From the NCBI GenBank assembly GCA_045223835.1, contig JBGUZS010000117.1:1-39238 (forward strand): a DNA stretch of 39,238 nucleotides, read 5' to 3'. Both the position numbers and the translations under genes were made by a program. Position 1 is the stretch's first letter, and each line of letters starts with the position of its first letter. The stretch is from UBA1774 sp045223835 (GTDB lineage: Bacteria; Bacillota; Clostridia; Oscillospirales; Oscillospiraceae). The notes below the pieces were generated by a model. It had not been told where the DNA came from and made no database searches. It saw only the letters and a list, made by a program, of their open reading frames with translations. Positions 24,949 to 32,701 of this stretch are shown in pieces.

Positions 24949-24996
24949 AACAGGGAACATTCCCGCAGAAATGCGTACGGAATGTTCCCTGTTTTT
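24949..24996 (+). terminator. pta terminator
   Basis: AACAGGGAACATTCC (24949-24963) pairs perfectly with GGAATGTTCCCTGTT (24979-24993), 15 bp, followed by T-run to 24996. Confidence 0.93.
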
Positions 24997-25129
24997 GCCG
25001 TTGGGGGGATCCAGCAGTCGCCGCGGCGGCTGGAGACGGTGAACCGGGCCAGGGTCCAGATAAGCGCCCTGAACAGAAATGGAGCTTTGCCAGCAGCGCC
25101 GTCGGAGGCGGCGGACTCACGTTACACAC

Positions 25130-25597
25130 CCGCTTGTTCTCCGCCGCGTCAGTATCCCCTTCGCTTCAGCGCCCGCCGCACCGGGGTGCAGGGGCGGAGC
25201 CCCGCCGCGCTCTTTTCCCGGTTTCTCTCGCGTCAGAGAAACCGGGCCGCCGGAGGCAAACCTCTGTCGGAGAGGAAGACTTCTTGCTTTTTCGAAGGCC
25301 GCTCCTTGCGCAGAGAGTGACTGCCTGTTTCGTCGAGAGCCGCTCGCCGCGGGGCGTGACTTTCCCGGTGCGGGGAAAGTCACCAAAGGCGCACCGGGAG
25401 GACCTTCCGAATGGTCCTCCTGGACCTCCCCTCCCGGCCAAGGGGGGCCGTTTGCCCCCCATTGGATCCCCCCGGATATGTCAGCTGGTCCCGTTGCTTC
25501 GCGCAGAACTCCCGTTTCCCGGCCCTTCCGCAAACCGGAAAACGCAGCCTGCAGGAATCCGCGACGACGCGGATCACCGGGTGCGATCCCTGTGGAT
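25130..25597. repeat. Non-coding hairpin array between pta and cdd
   Basis: From the pta terminator to the cdd stop there are about 600 bases without a convincing gene: open frames here lack ribosome-binding sites and recognisable domains, and are low-complexity. The stretch is a series of perfect hairpins: GGGGC/GCCCC (25191-25203), a 12-bp stem 25217-25228/25235-25246, an 11-bp stem 25356-25366/25373-25383, 7-bp stems at 25398-25404/25413-25419, 25442-25448/25454-25460 and 25556-25562/25567-25573. None has a proper T-run. Looks like a composite intergenic repeat element. Confidence 0.6.
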
Positions 25598-26002
25598 TCA
25601 GATCCACCATTCCGGGGTCAGCTCCCCCAGGGTGACCGTCCTTCCCGTTTCATAGTCCAGCATGATCTCGATGCCCGGATACGTCTCCGGCATCAGCTGG
25701 ACCATCAGCTCCCGGCAGGCGCCGCAGGGGGCTCCCGTCCGGCCGTCCGGCATGACGGCCAGCACCTTGACGATCTCCTGCTCTCCGTTGGTGAGCATCT
25801 GAAAGATGGCGCTGCGCTCCGCGCAGATCCCCAGGGTGGAGCAGGTATCCACGCAGACGCCGGTATAGACTTTTCCGGAGGCGGACAGGATCGCCGCCGC
25901 GACGCCGCCGGCCTCCACGTATTGGGAGATCCTTCTGCCGTTCTGCACTTTCTTCGCCGCGGCGAACAGCCGGTCCCACTCCCGCCTGTCCCGTGCCGTC
26001 AT
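25598..26002 (-). CDS. cdd: Cytidine deaminase family protein
   Basis: 134 residues. Zinc site: CAERSA (Cys60, catalytic Glu62) and PCGACRE (Cys93, Cys96), the C/H-A-E ... P-C-x-x-C pattern of the homotetrameric cytidine deaminases. Hydrolyses cytidine/deoxycytidine to uridine in pyrimidine salvage; blasticidin-S deaminase has the same motifs and similar size. Overlaps the end of the sirtuin-like gene by 4 bp, so the two are co-transcribed on -. Confidence 0.88.
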   Translation of the reverse strand: MTARDRREWDRLFAAAKKVQNGRRISQYVEAGGVAAAILSASGKVYTGVCVDTCSTLGICAERSAIFQMLTNGEQEIVKVLAVMPDGRTGAPCGACRELMVQLMPETYPGIEIMLDYETGRTVTLGELTPEWWI

Positions 26003-26871
26003 GCTTCCTCTCCCATCAGCCAGTCCACAGCCTCCCCGGCGTCCAGATCCAGGGGGTATGCCCGGTTCCCCAGATCCTCCGGCACCTGGGGGTAGCCCTT
26101 GTACCCCACTCCGTCCTTATAGCCCCGGTTCACCCGGAACAGGGTCGCCCGGGGAATGAGGCGGCAGAAGCGCTCGAAGGGCCAGCGGATGACCCCGGGG
26201 GTATTGAAGCCCACCCCCAGCTCCAGGATGCACAGGCGCAGGTCCCCGGAGGAATTCACGAAGTCCGCATAGCGATGAAACCCCTCCTCATGGTTCTCCG
26301 GCCGGAAACCGATCTCCGCATATTCCCCGCAGTACGGGCACCGGGGGATGAATTCCTCCGGGCACTCGAAGGTCTCATGGTCGATATGGGCCTTCACCTC
26401 CCGCAGGGCGGGAAGGCTCTCCCAGGTATGCTTGGAGCAGCGCCTGGAGCAGGCCAGCACATCGTAGTTCCCCTGGTACTCGAAGACCCGGTCCATATCG
26501 AAGCCGGCGCGCATGAACTGCCGGTCCGCGTTGGAGGTCACCACAAACCAGTCCTTCCCCTCCAGCAGCTTCAGGAGCTTCCCGTACAGGGGCAGGGACG
26601 GCACCGTCTCCCGCACATAGCAGATATGGGTGGCCCAGTAGGCCCATTTCCGGCCCGGGGTCCAGTCGGAATCCCGCATGCCCACCAGCTCATACTGGCA
26701 GCGATAGCCCAGGCGGTACATTTCCGGGAAATGGAGGATAAATGCCCCCTCATCCAGATAGCTCAGTCCGGCGGAGGCGCTGAGACCCGCTCCCGCCCCG
26801 ATCAGCACCCGGTCCGCCTCAGCCAGCTCCGTCTTCAGTCGGCGGAGCACCGCAAGCGTTTGTTCGTCCAC
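25999..26871 (-). CDS. Atypical SIR2-family protein (SirTM-like candidate)
   Basis: 290 residues from GTG at 26871, which has GGGAGG 8 bases upstream; the frame stays open another 60 codons but without domain sense. NAD-binding GAGAGLSASAG (25-35) and TSNADRQFMRAG (112-123, Asn114, Asp116) are Rossmann-side motifs; Cys141, Cys145, Cys178, Cys181 form the zinc site. The catalytic His of deacetylases (in the HG motif) is replaced: EYQGNY, Gln133. A Gln here is, as I recall, found in SirTM sirtuins that ADP-ribosylate proteins. No macrodomain, GcvH-like or lipoate-ligase gene is next to it, unlike SirTM operons. So deacetylation is doubtful. Confidence 0.8.
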   Translation of the reverse strand: MDEQTLAVLRRLKTELAEADRVLIGAGAGLSASAGLSYLDEGAFILHFPEMYRLGYRCQYELVGMRDSDWTPGRKWAYWATHICYVRETVPSLPLYGKLLKLLEGKDWFVVTSNADRQFMRAGFDMDRVFEYQGNYDVLACSRRCSKHTWESLPALREVKAHIDHETFECPEEFIPRCPYCGEYAEIGFRPENHEEGFHRYADFVNSSGDLRLCILELGVGFNTPGVIRWPFERFCRLIPRATLFRVNRGYKDGVGYKGYPQVPEDLGNRAYPLDLDAGEAVDWLMGEEA

Positions 26872-26898
26872 GTTTGTTCCTCCCGGTGTTTTTCTCCC

Positions 26899-26927
26899 AG
26901 TATACCCCGCCGAAGCCCGTCGCACAA
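26899..26927 (-). promoter_or_regulatory. Promoter for the sirtuin-cdd unit
   Basis: On the - strand: TTGTGC (26927-26922), 17-bp spacer, TATACT (26904-26899), 28 bases before the GTG start. It supports the shorter start chosen for the sirtuin gene, since the longer frame would begin upstream of this promoter. Confidence 0.8.
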
Positions 26928-26941
26928 GGGTTTCCCTGAGC

Positions 26942-26970
26942 TTGCGCGGTATGATGCTCCATGGTATACT
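26942..26970 (+). promoter_or_regulatory. Promoter for the Nim-like gene
   Basis: TTGCGC (26942-26947), 17-bp spacer, TATACT (26965-26970), 28 bases before the ATG. It stands back to back with the sirtuin promoter. Confidence 0.8.
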
Positions 26971-26998
26971 GAGGAAAACCTGACGAGGAGGGATCGCC

Positions 26999-27475
26999 AT
27001 GTTTCGGGAAATGCGCAGAGCCGGCCAGGCCCTGAGCCGGGAGGAATGCATCTGGCTGCTCAGAGAGGAGACCCGGGGGGTGCTGAGTCTCCTGGGGGAC
27101 GAGGGATACCCCTACGGCGTACCCCTGAACCATTATTATGACCCGGAGGACGGGGCGCTGTACTTTCATGGGGGACTGACCGGCCATCGGGTGGACGCCT
27201 TCCGCCGCTGCGGAAAGGCCTCCTTCTGCGTCTATGACCGGGGCGTCTCCCGGGAGGGGGAATGGGCAAAGACCGTGAAGAGCGTCATCGTCTTCGGCCG
27301 TCTGGCGGAGGTGGAGGACCGGGAAGAGGTCCTGCGGATCTGCCGCCTCCTCAGCCTGAAGTTCACCCGGGATGAGGCGTATATCCGCCGGGAGCTGGGG
27401 CAGGCCGGTCCCCGAACCCTGCTGCTGCGGCTGACGCCGGAGCATATGACGGGAAAAACCGTATTGGAGGCATAA
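26999..27475 (+). CDS. Pyridoxamine-phosphate-oxidase-fold flavin protein (Nim-like)
   Basis: 158 residues in the split-barrel FMN-binding fold. FREMRRAGQALSREEC opens the protein, GVLSLLGDEGYPYGVPLNHY and FHGGLTGHRVDAF are typical of the branch that includes the 5-nitroimidazole-resistance protein NimA. Probably an FMN/flavin-dependent reductase of small molecules; native substrate is unknown for most members. RBS GAGGAGGG before ATG. Not evidence of drug resistance by itself, because such genes are common in anaerobes. Confidence 0.82.
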   Translation: MFREMRRAGQALSREECIWLLREETRGVLSLLGDEGYPYGVPLNHYYDPEDGALYFHGGLTGHRVDAFRRCGKASFCVYDRGVSREGEWAKTVKSVIVFGRLAEVEDREEVLRICRLLSLKFTRDEAYIRRELGQAGPRTLLLRLTPEHMTGKTVLEA

Positions 27476-27520
27476 GGGGTAAATCCCGGGCATTTGACAT
27501 ATTTCCGGATAAAAAACCAC

Positions 27521-27549
27521 TTGACTTGTACAGGAACAGCTGATATTTT
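27521..27549 (+). promoter_or_regulatory. Promoter for the small basic protein
   Basis: TTGACT (27521-27526), 17-bp spacer, TATTTT (27544-27549), in a strongly AT-rich stretch. An optimal AAGGAGG follows at 27579-27585, so the gene looks well expressed. Confidence 0.75.
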
Positions 27550-27591
27550 AATTTTACATAATAAAGCAAAATATGTACAAGGAGGTTTTTT

Positions 27592-27810
27592 ATGGCCAGA
27601 CCAAGAAAAATCGTGGATCCCGATAAGCCCCTCACGCCGATCCAGGAGATCGATCGGAAAATCCAGTATCACGAAAGCTGCATCGCCAAGCTGAAAGCCC
27701 GGAAGGCGAAGCTCAATCAGCCCAGCCGGAAGCAGATCACCGCGCTGCTTTCCAAGGTTGAGGGTATGACCATGGAGGAGATCGCCGATAAGCTGGGCGT
27801 GAAGCTCTGA
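27592..27810 (+). CDS. Small basic protein, unknown function
   Basis: 72 residues, rich in Lys/Arg. A likely coiled or helical stretch (EIDRKIQYHESCIAKLKARK, about 19-38) is followed by a segment like half of an HTH (LLSKVEGMTMEEIADKLGVK, about 52-71). It could bind nucleic acid. Strong promoter and ribosome-binding site and its own terminator support it as a real gene. Family not recognised. Confidence 0.7.
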   Translation: MARPRKIVDPDKPLTPIQEIDRKIQYHESCIAKLKARKAKLNQPSRKQITALLSKVEGMTMEEIADKLGVKL

Positions 27811-27832
27811 ATCATAGAACGAAACCCCTGTC

Positions 27833-27862
27833 CCGGCGTCCGCTTCCGCGGGCGCCGGTTTT
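27833..27862 (+). terminator. Terminator after the small basic protein
   Basis: CCGGCGTCCGC (27833-27843) pairs with GCGGGCGCCGG (27848-27858), 11 bp with one wobble, TTCC loop, followed by TTTT. Confidence 0.8.
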
Positions 27863-27896
27863 CCATGGGCATATCCCGCCGCGGCCGCGCACATCC

Positions 27897-27925
27897 TTGA
27901 AATGCCCCGCCCGCTATGGTATAAA
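27897..27925 (+). promoter_or_regulatory. Promoter for the YD-repeat protein gene
   Basis: TTGAAA (27897-27902), 17-bp spacer, TATAAA (27920-27925), 38 bases before the start. Confidence 0.78.
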
Positions 27926-27963
27926 TAGAGCAGAGATTTCATGAAAATAGGAGAGGCGACCGC

Positions 27964-29976
27964 ATGAAAAAGTTTCTCAGCTTCCTTCTGGTCCCGGTCC
28001 TGATCGCAGGCCTTCTCTCCGCCGGCGCAATGGCGGCGGATGCGGCGGTGATGCTTTCCCGGCAGAAGCTCCGGGCGGACGGAAAGACCATCGCCTGCGA
28101 AAAATACAATATCGACGGCTCCAACTACTTCAAGCTCCGGGACGTCGCCTATCTGGTGAACGGCACCGGCAGCCAGTTTTCCGTGGGCTATGACGAGGCC
28201 CGGAAAACCGTCTCCATCGTCACCGGGGAGGCGTATACCCCCGACGGCAGCGAGATGGACCTGAGCGGGGGGGACAAGTCCGCCACCGCCAAGCCCGGCA
28301 CCCAGACCATCCTGGTGGACGGGGACCCGCGCAGCGACCTGAGGGTATACAACATCGGCGGCAACAACTACTTCAGGCTCCGGGATCTGGGCGCGGCCCT
28401 GGGCTTCCATGTGGATTATGACGAACCCTCCAACACCGCCGTCATCCTCAGCAAGCGGGCCGCCGAACCGGCGGACTGGCTTACCGTGGAGCGGATCACC
28501 AAAAGCAACGACGGGGGAGATTCCCGCAGCGTCACCGTTTACAATGCGGAAGGCCGCGTCATCTCCTATCGCTGGGAAACCGAGTATTCCACGGAGGAGA
28601 CCGTCACCCTTTACGATGAGCTGGGCCGGGAGACGGAATCGAACACCGTGACCATCTGGAAGGACGGCGAGGGCGGCGAGGAGCTCCTGCGCAGCAAAAC
28701 CGTCAAGGAATACGATATCTGGGGCAACCTGGCGCGGGAGGCCCGCGAGGAAACCGGGGACGTCATTACCGAGTATATCTACACCTACGACGAAAACGGC
28801 AACGAGCTGTCCTACATCTACCGCACCAACGCCGGGGAGAGCCGCACGGCTTACCGCTATGACGGGAACGGATTCCTTTCCCGTGTGGAATCGACCTATA
28901 TGGACGGCTCCGTGTACATCACCGAGTATATCCGGGATGGGGAGGGCCGGACGCTGAAGGAAACCACCGGCAATGACGCCGGCGTGCTCTCCTACACCCA
29001 GACCTTCACCTACGACGAAAACGGCAACACCCTGAAGAACGTGTACACCTCCGGCAGCGGAAGCGTGATGACCTACACCTACACCTATGACGGCAGGGGA
29101 AACCTCACCCACGAAGAGACGGATTCGCCATACGGCAATTCCGTCACGGACTATGTATATGACAAGGGCGGCCGGATGGTCCGGATGGAGCGGAAGGACG
29201 ACGAGGGCGGCTCGCTGGGCCTGTACCGGTACGACGACGAGGGAAGGCAGATCCGGAGCGAATACACCACCGGGTACGGCTACCGGGACGTGACCGAGAG
29301 CTTCTATGACGGCAGCGGACGCCTGGTGAAGGAGACCGAGGACGACGACGGCACCATGACCGTATCGGAGTATACCTATGACGAGGCGGCCCAAAAGATG
29401 ACCGTCGTCACCACCATCGCCTATCCCCTTCCCGAGAGCATGAGCATCAGCGGCGGGGAGACGACCCTGGCCGTGGGGGAAAGCGGCTACCTGTACGCCT
29501 CCTTTGAGCCCTACAACGCGATCTATGAGCATGTCGACTGGACCTCCGGCGATCCCTCGGTGGTCACGGTGGACGAGGACGGCTATATCAGGGCCGTCGC
29601 CCCGGGGAAGGCGGTGATCACCGCCGTTTCCGAGAGCGGGCTCACCGCCTCCTGCGACGTTACCGTGGCGGAGCGCAGTCTCACCTTCACCGCGGAGCCC
29701 GAAAGCCTGACGGTCAGGAATCGTTTTACCAAATCCATCCTGTGCCGGGTGCAGGCGGTGGGGTATTCCAACTATTGGCTCAATTACCGGAATTACGGCA
29801 GCGACATCATTACGGTAAGCTGGGACGAGGACTGGACCGAGAACGGAACGGTCACCAACCTGTACGTCACAGGCAGCGGCGTCGGCCAGGCCACGGTGGA
29901 GATCTTCATCACCGGCGAGAAGGACGGGGAGCCCGTGGGCGAATCGATCTTCGTCACCGTGACGGTAACGGACTGA
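27964..29976 (+). CDS. Secreted stalk-domain / YD-repeat / Big2 protein
   Basis: 670 residues. Signal peptide (MKKFLSFLLVPVLIAGLLSA, cleavage likely after AMA). Residues about 30-165 hold two copper-amine-oxidase-N-like (stalk) motifs, YFKLRDVAYL and YFRLRDLGAALGFHVDYD. About 175-485 is a run of YD-type repeats (YTYDENGN, YRYDGNG, FTYDENGN, YTYDGRGN, YVYDKGG, YRYDDEG), as in RHS-like proteins but without an RHS core or toxin end. From about 490 a Big2 (bacterial Ig-like) domain: DPSVVTVDEDGYIRAVAPGK. The C-terminus may be another beta domain. No sortase motif or membrane anchor. Probably an exported surface or matrix-binding protein. Confidence 0.8.
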   Translation: MKKFLSFLLVPVLIAGLLSAGAMAADAAVMLSRQKLRADGKTIACEKYNIDGSNYFKLRDVAYLVNGTGSQFSVGYDEARKTVSIVTGEAYTPDGSEMDLSGGDKSATAKPGTQTILVDGDPRSDLRVYNIGGNNYFRLRDLGAALGFHVDYDEPSNTAVILSKRAAEPADWLTVERITKSNDGGDSRSVTVYNAEGRVISYRWETEYSTEETVTLYDELGRETESNTVTIWKDGEGGEELLRSKTVKEYDIWGNLAREAREETGDVITEYIYTYDENGNELSYIYRTNAGESRTAYRYDGNGFLSRVESTYMDGSVYITEYIRDGEGRTLKETTGNDAGVLSYTQTFTYDENGNTLKNVYTSGSGSVMTYTYTYDGRGNLTHEETDSPYGNSVTDYVYDKGGRMVRMERKDDEGGSLGLYRYDDEGRQIRSEYTTGYGYRDVTESFYDGSGRLVKETEDDDGTMTVSEYTYDEAAQKMTVVTTIAYPLPESMSISGGETTLAVGESGYLYASFEPYNAIYEHVDWTSGDPSVVTVDEDGYIRAVAPGKAVITAVSESGLTASCDVTVAERSLTFTAEPESLTVRNRFTKSILCRVQAVGYSNYWLNYRNYGSDIITVSWDEDWTENGTVTNLYVTGSGVGQATVEIFITGEKDGEPVGESIFVTVTVTD

Positions 29977-29988
29977 ATACCATTCTGC

Positions 29989-30016
29989 ACGGGGGGCGGT
30001 CTGCGCCGTCCCCCGT
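29989..30016 (+). other. Hairpin between the YD-repeat and glycyl radical enzyme genes
   Basis: ACGGGGGGCGG (29989-29999) pairs with CCGTCCCCCGT (30006-30016), 11 bp with one wobble. No T-run follows, so it may be a weak terminator, an RNA-processing site or a stability element. No separate promoter is visible for the next gene in this 64-base gap, so partial read-through is possible. Confidence 0.5.
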
Positions 30017-30040
30017 CGTGACAGAAAAGGAGAAACGATC

Positions 30041-32461
30041 ATGTATCAGAATGCGCCGATTTCGGAACGGGTCCAAAGGATCCGGGCCATGTACCGGGGA
30101 AAGAAGCCCCGGATCGACATCACCCGCTACCGGCTGGTGACGGAGTTCTATATGGAGAACCCCCATCTGCCGGGGATCCTGAAGCGGGCCATGAACCTGC
30201 GGAACCTGTTCGAGAACATGCCCACCCCCGTGCGGGACCATGAGCTGATCGTGGGGCACCCCGGGGAGGAGTTCCGCTGCTCCGCCCTGTACCCGGAGTA
30301 TTCCTTCTCCTGGTTCCTGGACGAGATCGACACCTTCCCCACCCGCTCCACGGACCCCTACGAGCTGAGGCCGGAGGACCGGGAGTATATCCTGAAGACC
30401 GGGGATTTCTGGCGGAAGAACTGCGTCAGCGCCGCCATCGACGCCGTGTATCCCGAGGAGTATATGCAGGAAGTCATGGGCAACGGGGTCCTGAACTTCC
30501 GCCCCAGCGGCAACTGCCAGCACCCCATCGGCCACTTTGTGGGCAATTTCTGGACCGTGGTGGACAAGGGCCTGGGGGCCGTGGCCCAGGAGGCGAAGGA
30601 GAAGCGCCGGGCCATGGCGGAAGCGGGCTTCCAGGGGGACGACGCCCGGAAATATGAGTTCTACCGGGCGGTGCAGCTGGTCACCGAGGGGCTCATCCTA
30701 TACACCAAGCGCTACGGCGAGGAATGCCTCCGTCAGGCGGAGATCTGCCCGGATCCCCAGCGGCAGGCGGAGCTCATGGACATGGCGGACCGGCTGATGC
30801 GGATCATCGACAAGCCCTGTGAGAGCTACCATGACGCCCTCCAGGCCTGCTTCCTGTATCAGCTGGGCATCCTGCTGGACTCCCAGCCCCACGGCATCAG
30901 CTACGGCCGCCTGGACCAGTACTGCGGCAAGTACCTGGAAAAGGACCTGGCGGAGGGACGGCTCACCCGGGAGCAGGCCCAGGAGCTGACGGACATGTTC
31001 ATCCTGAAGATCGCGGAGCTGAACAAGGCCTGGTCCGAGCGGGCCACCCGCAGCAGCCCCGGCTATACCTCCGGCCAGCTCATCACCCTGGGGGGTACGG
31101 ACAAGGCGGGCAGCGACGTCACCAACGACGTGACCTATATGGTCCTCCAGGCCTCCGCCCGGCTGAAGCTCCATAATCCGCCCCTGGCCCTGCGGCTCCA
31201 TGAGGGCACCCCGGAGGCCCTGTGGGAGGCGGGGATCGAGACCACCAAGCAGGTGGGCGGCGTCCCCTGCTTCGAATGGGACGAGGTGGCGGAGAAGAGC
31301 CTCATGCGCCGGGGCATCCCCCTGGAGGAGGCCCGGAACTACTGCCTGATCGGCTGCGTGGAGCCCTGCGTCTGCGGCAGCGACTTCGCCAACTCCGGCG
31401 GCGACGGGGCCAACAGCTACACCATCCTCCCGGCGGCCCTGTGGTGCGCCATCAATAACGGGGTGAATCCCTACCATGCCCCGGGCACCCCGGAGCCGGG
31501 GCGCACCGGCCCCGCCACAGGCTACCTCTATGAGATGAACAGCATGGAGGAGGTGCTGGAGGCCTACCGGAAGCAGATCGACTTCTTCACCAAATGGGAA
31601 GTGACCATGGTGAACTGCTATGAGTTCCTCTATGCCGAGCGCATGCCCCTCCCCCTGGTCTCCGCCACGGTGGAGGGCTGCATGGAGAGCGGCCTGGACG
31701 TGCTCTGGGGCGGCTCCAAATACACCAACACCGGCAACTCCAGCATCGGCCACGGCAATGTGGCGGACAGCCTGAACATCATCGACCAGGTGTGCTTCCG
31801 GGATAAGCTCGCCACCACCCGGGAGCTGTATGACGCCCTGATGCACAACTGGGAGGGCTACGAGGAGCTGCGCCAGATCATTCAGGGACGTTGCAGCCAC
31901 TTCGGGAACAACGACCCGGAGGCGGACAAGTATCTGAAGTTCACCGCCGATACCTATGTGGAGGGCATCACCCGGGGCGTCAGTCCCCGGGGGAACCATT
32001 GGACCGCGGGCTGCTGGCCCGTGACCCTGAACGTGGTCTACGGCGGCATGGTGTGGGCCACTCCCGATGGGCGGAAGGCGGGGGATCCCCTTTCCGACGG
32101 CATCTCCCCGGTGCAGTCCATGGATAAGGAGGGCCCCTTCTCCACCATCAACTCCATCCTGAAATTCGACCAGAGCACCTATTCCAACGGCACCCTCTGC
32201 AACATGAAGTTCCACCCCACCGCCCTCCAGGGGGAGGCGGGGGACCGGAAGCTCCGGGCGGTGATGGAGACCTACTTCAAGGGCGGCGGCATGGAGCTGC
32301 AGCTGAATATCGTCTCCGCGGATACCCTGCGCTCCGCCCAGGAGAACCCCACGGAATACCAGGACCTGGTGGTCCGGGTGGCGGGCTTCTCCGCCTACTT
32401 CGTGGAGGTATACAAGGCCGCCCAGGACGACCTGATCCGCAGGACGGAAATGAGCATCTGA
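30041..32461 (+). CDS. Glycyl radical enzyme of unknown substrate (pyruvate formate-lyase-like)
   Basis: 806 residues. Glycyl radical loop RVAGFSAYF with Gly782, 25 residues from the C-terminus, and thiyl site GCVEP with Cys439 and Glu441. GCxEP is shared by diol/glycerol dehydratases, choline TMA-lyase, hydroxyproline dehydratase and isethionate lyase. What follows differs from those: Cys443, Val444, Cys445, then GSDFANSGGDGANSY, so substrate cannot be assigned. The N-terminal PFL-like domain is intact. No radical-SAM activating enzyme or microcompartment gene is next to it, so the activase must be encoded elsewhere. RBS AAAAGGAGAAACG. Oxygen-sensitive, cytoplasmic. Confidence 0.88.
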   Translation: MYQNAPISERVQRIRAMYRGKKPRIDITRYRLVTEFYMENPHLPGILKRAMNLRNLFENMPTPVRDHELIVGHPGEEFRCSALYPEYSFSWFLDEIDTFPTRSTDPYELRPEDREYILKTGDFWRKNCVSAAIDAVYPEEYMQEVMGNGVLNFRPSGNCQHPIGHFVGNFWTVVDKGLGAVAQEAKEKRRAMAEAGFQGDDARKYEFYRAVQLVTEGLILYTKRYGEECLRQAEICPDPQRQAELMDMADRLMRIIDKPCESYHDALQACFLYQLGILLDSQPHGISYGRLDQYCGKYLEKDLAEGRLTREQAQELTDMFILKIAELNKAWSERATRSSPGYTSGQLITLGGTDKAGSDVTNDVTYMVLQASARLKLHNPPLALRLHEGTPEALWEAGIETTKQVGGVPCFEWDEVAEKSLMRRGIPLEEARNYCLIGCVEPCVCGSDFANSGGDGANSYTILPAALWCAINNGVNPYHAPGTPEPGRTGPATGYLYEMNSMEEVLEAYRKQIDFFTKWEVTMVNCYEFLYAERMPLPLVSATVEGCMESGLDVLWGGSKYTNTGNSSIGHGNVADSLNIIDQVCFRDKLATTRELYDALMHNWEGYEELRQIIQGRCSHFGNNDPEADKYLKFTADTYVEGITRGVSPRGNHWTAGCWPVTLNVVYGGMVWATPDGRKAGDPLSDGISPVQSMDKEGPFSTINSILKFDQSTYSNGTLCNMKFHPTALQGEAGDRKLRAVMETYFKGGGMELQLNIVSADTLRSAQENPTEYQDLVVRVAGFSAYFVEVYKAAQDDLIRRTEMSI

Positions 32462-32474
32462 GAAAAACGAACCA

Positions 32475-32508
32475 CGGGAGTCGCCGATTTTGGGGGCTCC
32501 CGATTTTT
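32475..32508 (+). terminator. Terminator 1 after the glycyl radical enzyme
   Basis: CGGGAGTC (32475-32482) pairs with GGCTCCCG (32495-32502), 8 bp with one wobble, followed by ATTTTT. Confidence 0.75.
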
Positions 32509-32509
32509 C

Positions 32510-32539
32510 TGTCACTTTTTCCCGGGAAATCCGTCTATA
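32510..32539 (+). promoter_or_regulatory. Possible ECF-sigma promoter
   Basis: TGTCAC (32510-32515), 16-bp spacer, CGTCTATA (32532-32539). The -10 CGTC core is typical of ECF-recognised promoters, and an ECF sigma gene follows. However, terminator 2 (32574-32607) lies between, so it may drive a short leader RNA or be chance. Confidence 0.35.
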
Positions 32540-32573
32540 CAGACAGATCGGCCGGGCTCGGAAAACCGGAAAA

Positions 32574-32616
32574 GCTGACCTGCGGCCATCGCAGGTCAGC
32601 CGATTTCTTTTTCTTT
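32574..32616 (+). terminator. Terminator 2 before sigma unit 2
   Basis: GCTGACCTGCG (32574-32584) pairs perfectly with CGCAGGTCAGC (32590-32600), 11 bp, followed by the T-rich run CGATTTCTTTTTCTTTT. Confidence 0.8.
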
Positions 32617-32701
32617 TGTCAAAACGGTGTAATCCGGACGCCGCGGATCCGGTGTATAAGGGTGAAAGGCCTTGAAGCGAAGAAGGAAGGGGGGCGCCCG
32701 A

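Noticed and set aside
25079..26095. Long + strand open frames over the hairpin array and cdd
   Set aside because: GC-rich antisense artefacts: no domain, no ribosome-binding site, and they run through the real cdd gene on -.
25999..27051. Long start of the sirtuin-like gene
   Set aside because: The extra 60 codons lack domain sense, extend through the - promoter at 26899-26927 and overlap the divergent gene; GTG at 26871 has a good ribosome-binding site.
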